NCBI GenBank assembly: GCA_013812515.1
Contig: JACCTI010000142.1
Span: 1 to 8,451, forward strand
Direction: 5' to 3'
DNA length: 8,451 bases
Source: Chthoniobacterales bacterium
Lineage (GTDB): Bacteria; Verrucomicrobiota; Verrucomicrobiia; Chthoniobacterales; UBA10450
Within the stretch, counting starts at the first letter, position 1; each line of letters opens with the position of its first letter. Of the stretch, positions 6,776 through 8,451 are shown one piece after another. The notes beneath the pieces are model-generated. The model was not told the origin of the DNA, ran no database searches, and was given only the letters and a program-made list of their open reading frames with translations. The position numbers and the translations under genes are program-made.

Positions 6776-6779
6776 AAAA

Positions 6780-8234
6780 TCACGACGGAGCAATCTCGGC
6801 TCCGGCTCCGGCAGGCGCGTGGACTTGCGGATGCCGCAGCAGCTCGGGATCCTGGAGGCGCGTATCGTAAACTTCCGCCCACGTTTGCTGGTTCATCGAG
6901 CACATCGGCACCGCTTCCCACTGTCCGTTTCGCTTCACGGCACCTTTGAAAACGCACGAATCGAGGCGCGCTTTGATCACCGGGTCGGTGCCGGCGAGCG
7001 CGACTTGCTTCGCGTCCATAAAGTTGTGCATCCCGACGCCGAGCGTGTGCACCTTGCTGCGCAGGAGCGACTGAACGATCTCGCGCGGCGCTCTCCGCGA
7101 CGTGAGGTAGCGCACCATCTGCAACGCGAGTCGCGCCGCGAGAATCGGATGCTGGAACAACACGCCGGCGAGGCGATACGCGGGCGTTCCGGCATCGTCG
7201 TTCACCAGTGAAAGTCCGCCGATTTTCGCCAGGACCTCTCCCAGCAACGAATCGAACTTCGGATCGTCCGGGAGCAGCGGAAAGTATTTGCCAGAAGGAC
7301 GCGCGATTAAAAGAGAGGCCCAGCTGTTGCAATCGGGATGGCCGAAAATGGAGACGTCACGGCGCAGCGGAAGCCCAACGCCGTCGCAAATCTTCTCCCA
7401 GACGTCCGCGGACGTAATCGGCCGCTGCGAGAAGATCGTGCGGCCGGTATCTGCTTCCGGCTGAAAGCTCAGCATACGCCAGATGTAGCTGCGCTGCGGA
7501 TCAGCGAGATACCAGCGGATCACTTCGGGGACGTCGTCGATGTTTCGCCGCGTCACGGTGAAGCTGAGGGCGTATTCCAGAATGAAGCCCGTCCTTTCGC
7601 GAATGCGCAGCGCCAGCTCGGTAAACGCCTGCCGCACGGGATGCAGATCCGCTTCGGATTTGATCCGGCCGATCGGATAGCCGTGGCGGCCAGCCTGAGT
7701 CATATCGACGTGCACGGAAATCTGGCGGAGTCCGCCTTCGACCACGAGCCGCTCCAGAAACTGCGGTTGCTCGATCAACGTTTGCCCGTGCGTCATGAGC
7801 ATCGGAATCGACCCGACCGAGTAGGCATAACGAATGATCTCCACCAGCTCATCCGCGCGGCCCGATTTCCAGTACGCATCCGCGACATCGCCGCCGGTGA
7901 TCTGCAATCCCCCGCCCGGGCCTTGGAAGCGTCGGTTCGCATCGATCTGCTCTTTCACTTGTTCAACCGACGGGATCGGAATCGCGTTCGCGTTCTTCGG
8001 CAGATAACAATGTGTACAATGGAATGAGCAGTAGCTCGCGCCCAGCGTGAAGCCGCAATGCGTGAGATGCCGGCCCGAGATTTGATTGTTCGTGCGCAGC
8101 TCAGCCGGCAAGGAAGCCCAGCGCTCTTGCAGCACGCGCGCTTTCTCTTCCATGATCGGGTGCCGAAACGCATGCCAGCGTTTTCGCCACCGGGATTGCT
8201 TGTGTGCCGGCTCGTCTGTCGCGAGAGAGACCAT
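6780..8234 (-). CDS. Radical SAM protein of unknown substrate
   Basis: This 484-residue protein has the radical SAM cluster motif YCSFHCTHCYLP, with Cys69, Cys73 and Cys76 (CX3CX2C) binding a [4Fe-4S] cluster that cleaves S-adenosylmethionine. LQITGGDVAD (110-119) fits the GGE-type SAM-binding strand. ILEYALSFTVTRRN lies in the barrel. Further cysteines occur at Cys60, in HPDCN, and near residues 427 (DSCVFKG) and 445 (PMCSMN). The last two are in a conserved-looking tail and could bind a second cluster or metal. No signal peptide is seen. The frame is open upstream to 8378, but the start chosen is ATG 8232-8234: GGAG stands 6 nt before it, and earlier starts would overlap the DUF547 gene. 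It forms an operon with that gene. The substrate cannot be told from sequence; it is not QueE, MoaA or HpnH by motif or length. Confidence 0.85.
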   Translation of the reverse strand: MVSLATDEPAHKQSRWRKRWHAFRHPIMEEKARVLQERWASLPAELRTNNQISGRHLTHCGFTLGASYCSFHCTHCYLPKNANAIPIPSVEQVKEQIDANRRFQGPGGGLQITGGDVADAYWKSGRADELVEIIRYAYSVGSIPMLMTHGQTLIEQPQFLERLVVEGGLRQISVHVDMTQAGRHGYPIGRIKSEADLHPVRQAFTELALRIRERTGFILEYALSFTVTRRNIDDVPEVIRWYLADPQRSYIWRMLSFQPEADTGRTIFSQRPITSADVWEKICDGVGLPLRRDVSIFGHPDCNSWASLLIARPSGKYFPLLPDDPKFDSLLGEVLAKIGGLSLVNDDAGTPAYRLAGVLFQHPILAARLALQMVRYLTSRRAPREIVQSLLRSKVHTLGVGMHNFMDAKQVALAGTDPVIKARLDSCVFKGAVKRNGQWEAVPMCSMNQQTWAEVYDTRLQDPELLRHPQVHAPAGAGAEIAPS

Positions 8235-8240
8235 GGCTTG

Positions 8241-8244
8241 CTCC
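8241..8244 (-). promoter_or_regulatory. Shine-Dalgarno GGAG of the radical SAM gene
   Basis: On the minus strand GGAG is followed by a 6-nt spacer (CAAGCC) and then ATG at 8234-8232. It lies in the 14-nt gap after the upstream stop codon. It is the only strong Shine-Dalgarno found before a gene in this window, and it decides the start over the upstream in-frame codons. Confidence 0.75.
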
Positions 8245-8248
8245 GGGG

Positions 8249-8451
8249 TTACTTCGCGTCGTTCAACGCCCAGTCGTAATCCTGATACGTGATCTTCGCA
8301 TCTGCTGGGATTGCGGTGGAGCGGCGCTTGTTGATGAACTGCAGCGGCCCGCCGTCCTTGAAGTCGTCCTTGTACCAATCGAAAATTTTCGAGAGTTCGA
8401 CGCCGCTCTTCTCTTCCGCCATCCGCACGCCCTTCTCGGAGTTCACGAAAT
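8249..8451 (-). CDS. DUF547 domain protein, C-terminal part (5' end outside window)
   Basis: The minus-strand frame enters from the right edge and ends at TAA (8251-8249). The 67 visible residues contain SKIFDWYKDDF and end in ITYQDYDWALNDAK. This matches the end of DUF547 proteins, where an SKIFxWYxxDF segment is followed by a terminal YDWxLN motif. DUF547 proteins are often secreted, but their biochemical role is unsettled. The N-terminus, and so any signal peptide, is not visible. The radical SAM gene follows after 14 nt, probably in the same transcript. Family assignment is from memory of the motif, not from a search. Confidence 0.7.
   Translation of the reverse strand, partial: FVNSEKGVRMAEEKSGVELSKIFDWYKDDFKDGGPLQFINKRRSTAIPADAKITYQDYDWALNDAK

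Larger units (their letters stand above)
6672..6779. other. Spacer between convergent genes, carrying a REPIN-like element
   Basis: This 108-nt gap separates the 3' ends of opcA (+) and the radical SAM gene (-). Besides the two REP-like units it contains GTGCG (6731-6735) facing CGCAC (6744-6748). The sequence there also resembles a worn third unit, with about 13 of 17 positions like the stem-loop of unit 1. No coding potential and no T-tract terminator were seen. The paired stems may serve as a two-way transcription barrier or mRNA 3'-end protection, which is inference. Confidence 0.5.

Noticed and set aside
7338..8027. 229-codon open frame on the + strand inside the radical SAM gene
   Set aside because: It is an antisense frame of a well-supported gene, rich in Arg, Ala and His as expected from GC-rich complement. 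No motifs seen.
8235..8378. A 48-residue N-terminal extension of the radical SAM frame (start at 8378)
   Set aside because: It overlaps the DUF547 coding end in another frame and has no family-like sequence. ATG 8234 has a GGAG at proper spacing and lies just after the upstream stop.

Overview
The window looks like chromosomal DNA from a GC-rich, free-living bacterium. Best guess is a verrucomicrobial soil lineage (Chthoniobacterales / Udaeobacter-like). This rests on the gene set (OpcA-dependent Zwf outside actinobacteria and cyanobacteria, a DUF547 plus radical SAM pair), mostly weak Shine-Dalgarno sites and GTAG-headed palindromic repeats. It is an inference, not a match to a known genome.

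Left part (1-2240, + strand): the 3' end of an unidentified protein gene (3-224). A short spacer follows with a REP-like palindrome (271-297). Next is queF (340-774), the last step of preQ1 synthesis for queuosine. Then comes a chromate-transporter (chrA) gene that can be read only by changing frame at least three times (797-2108). It is a pseudogene unless the indels are assembly errors.

Middle part (2241-6671, + strand): a compact operon-like run. One uninterrupted 600-codon frame joins a low-molecular-weight protein tyrosine phosphatase to serine hydroxymethyltransferase (GlyA). After 8 nt comes zwf (glucose-6-phosphate dehydrogenase), and after 19 nt opcA (its assembly/activation factor). 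Zwf and OpcA work together in the NADPH-producing entry to the oxidative pentose phosphate pathway. GlyA feeds one-carbon folates, which also support NADPH formation. A perfect 12-bp stem spans the glyA stop and the zwf start codon, suggesting translational coupling.

Right part (6672-8451): a 108-nt spacer between convergent genes carries two inverted REP-like palindromes. On the minus strand lie the 3' end of a DUF547-type gene (8249-8451, running off the window) and, 14 nt downstream of it, a 484-residue radical SAM protein (6780-8234) with a good Shine-Dalgarno site.

No tRNA, rRNA, CRISPR array, insertion sequence or phage gene was seen. The points most worth checking are the phosphatase-GlyA fusion, the glyA/zwf start-codon hairpin, the GTAG-headed repeats and the decayed chrA. 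I did not find a convincing new defence or mobile system.
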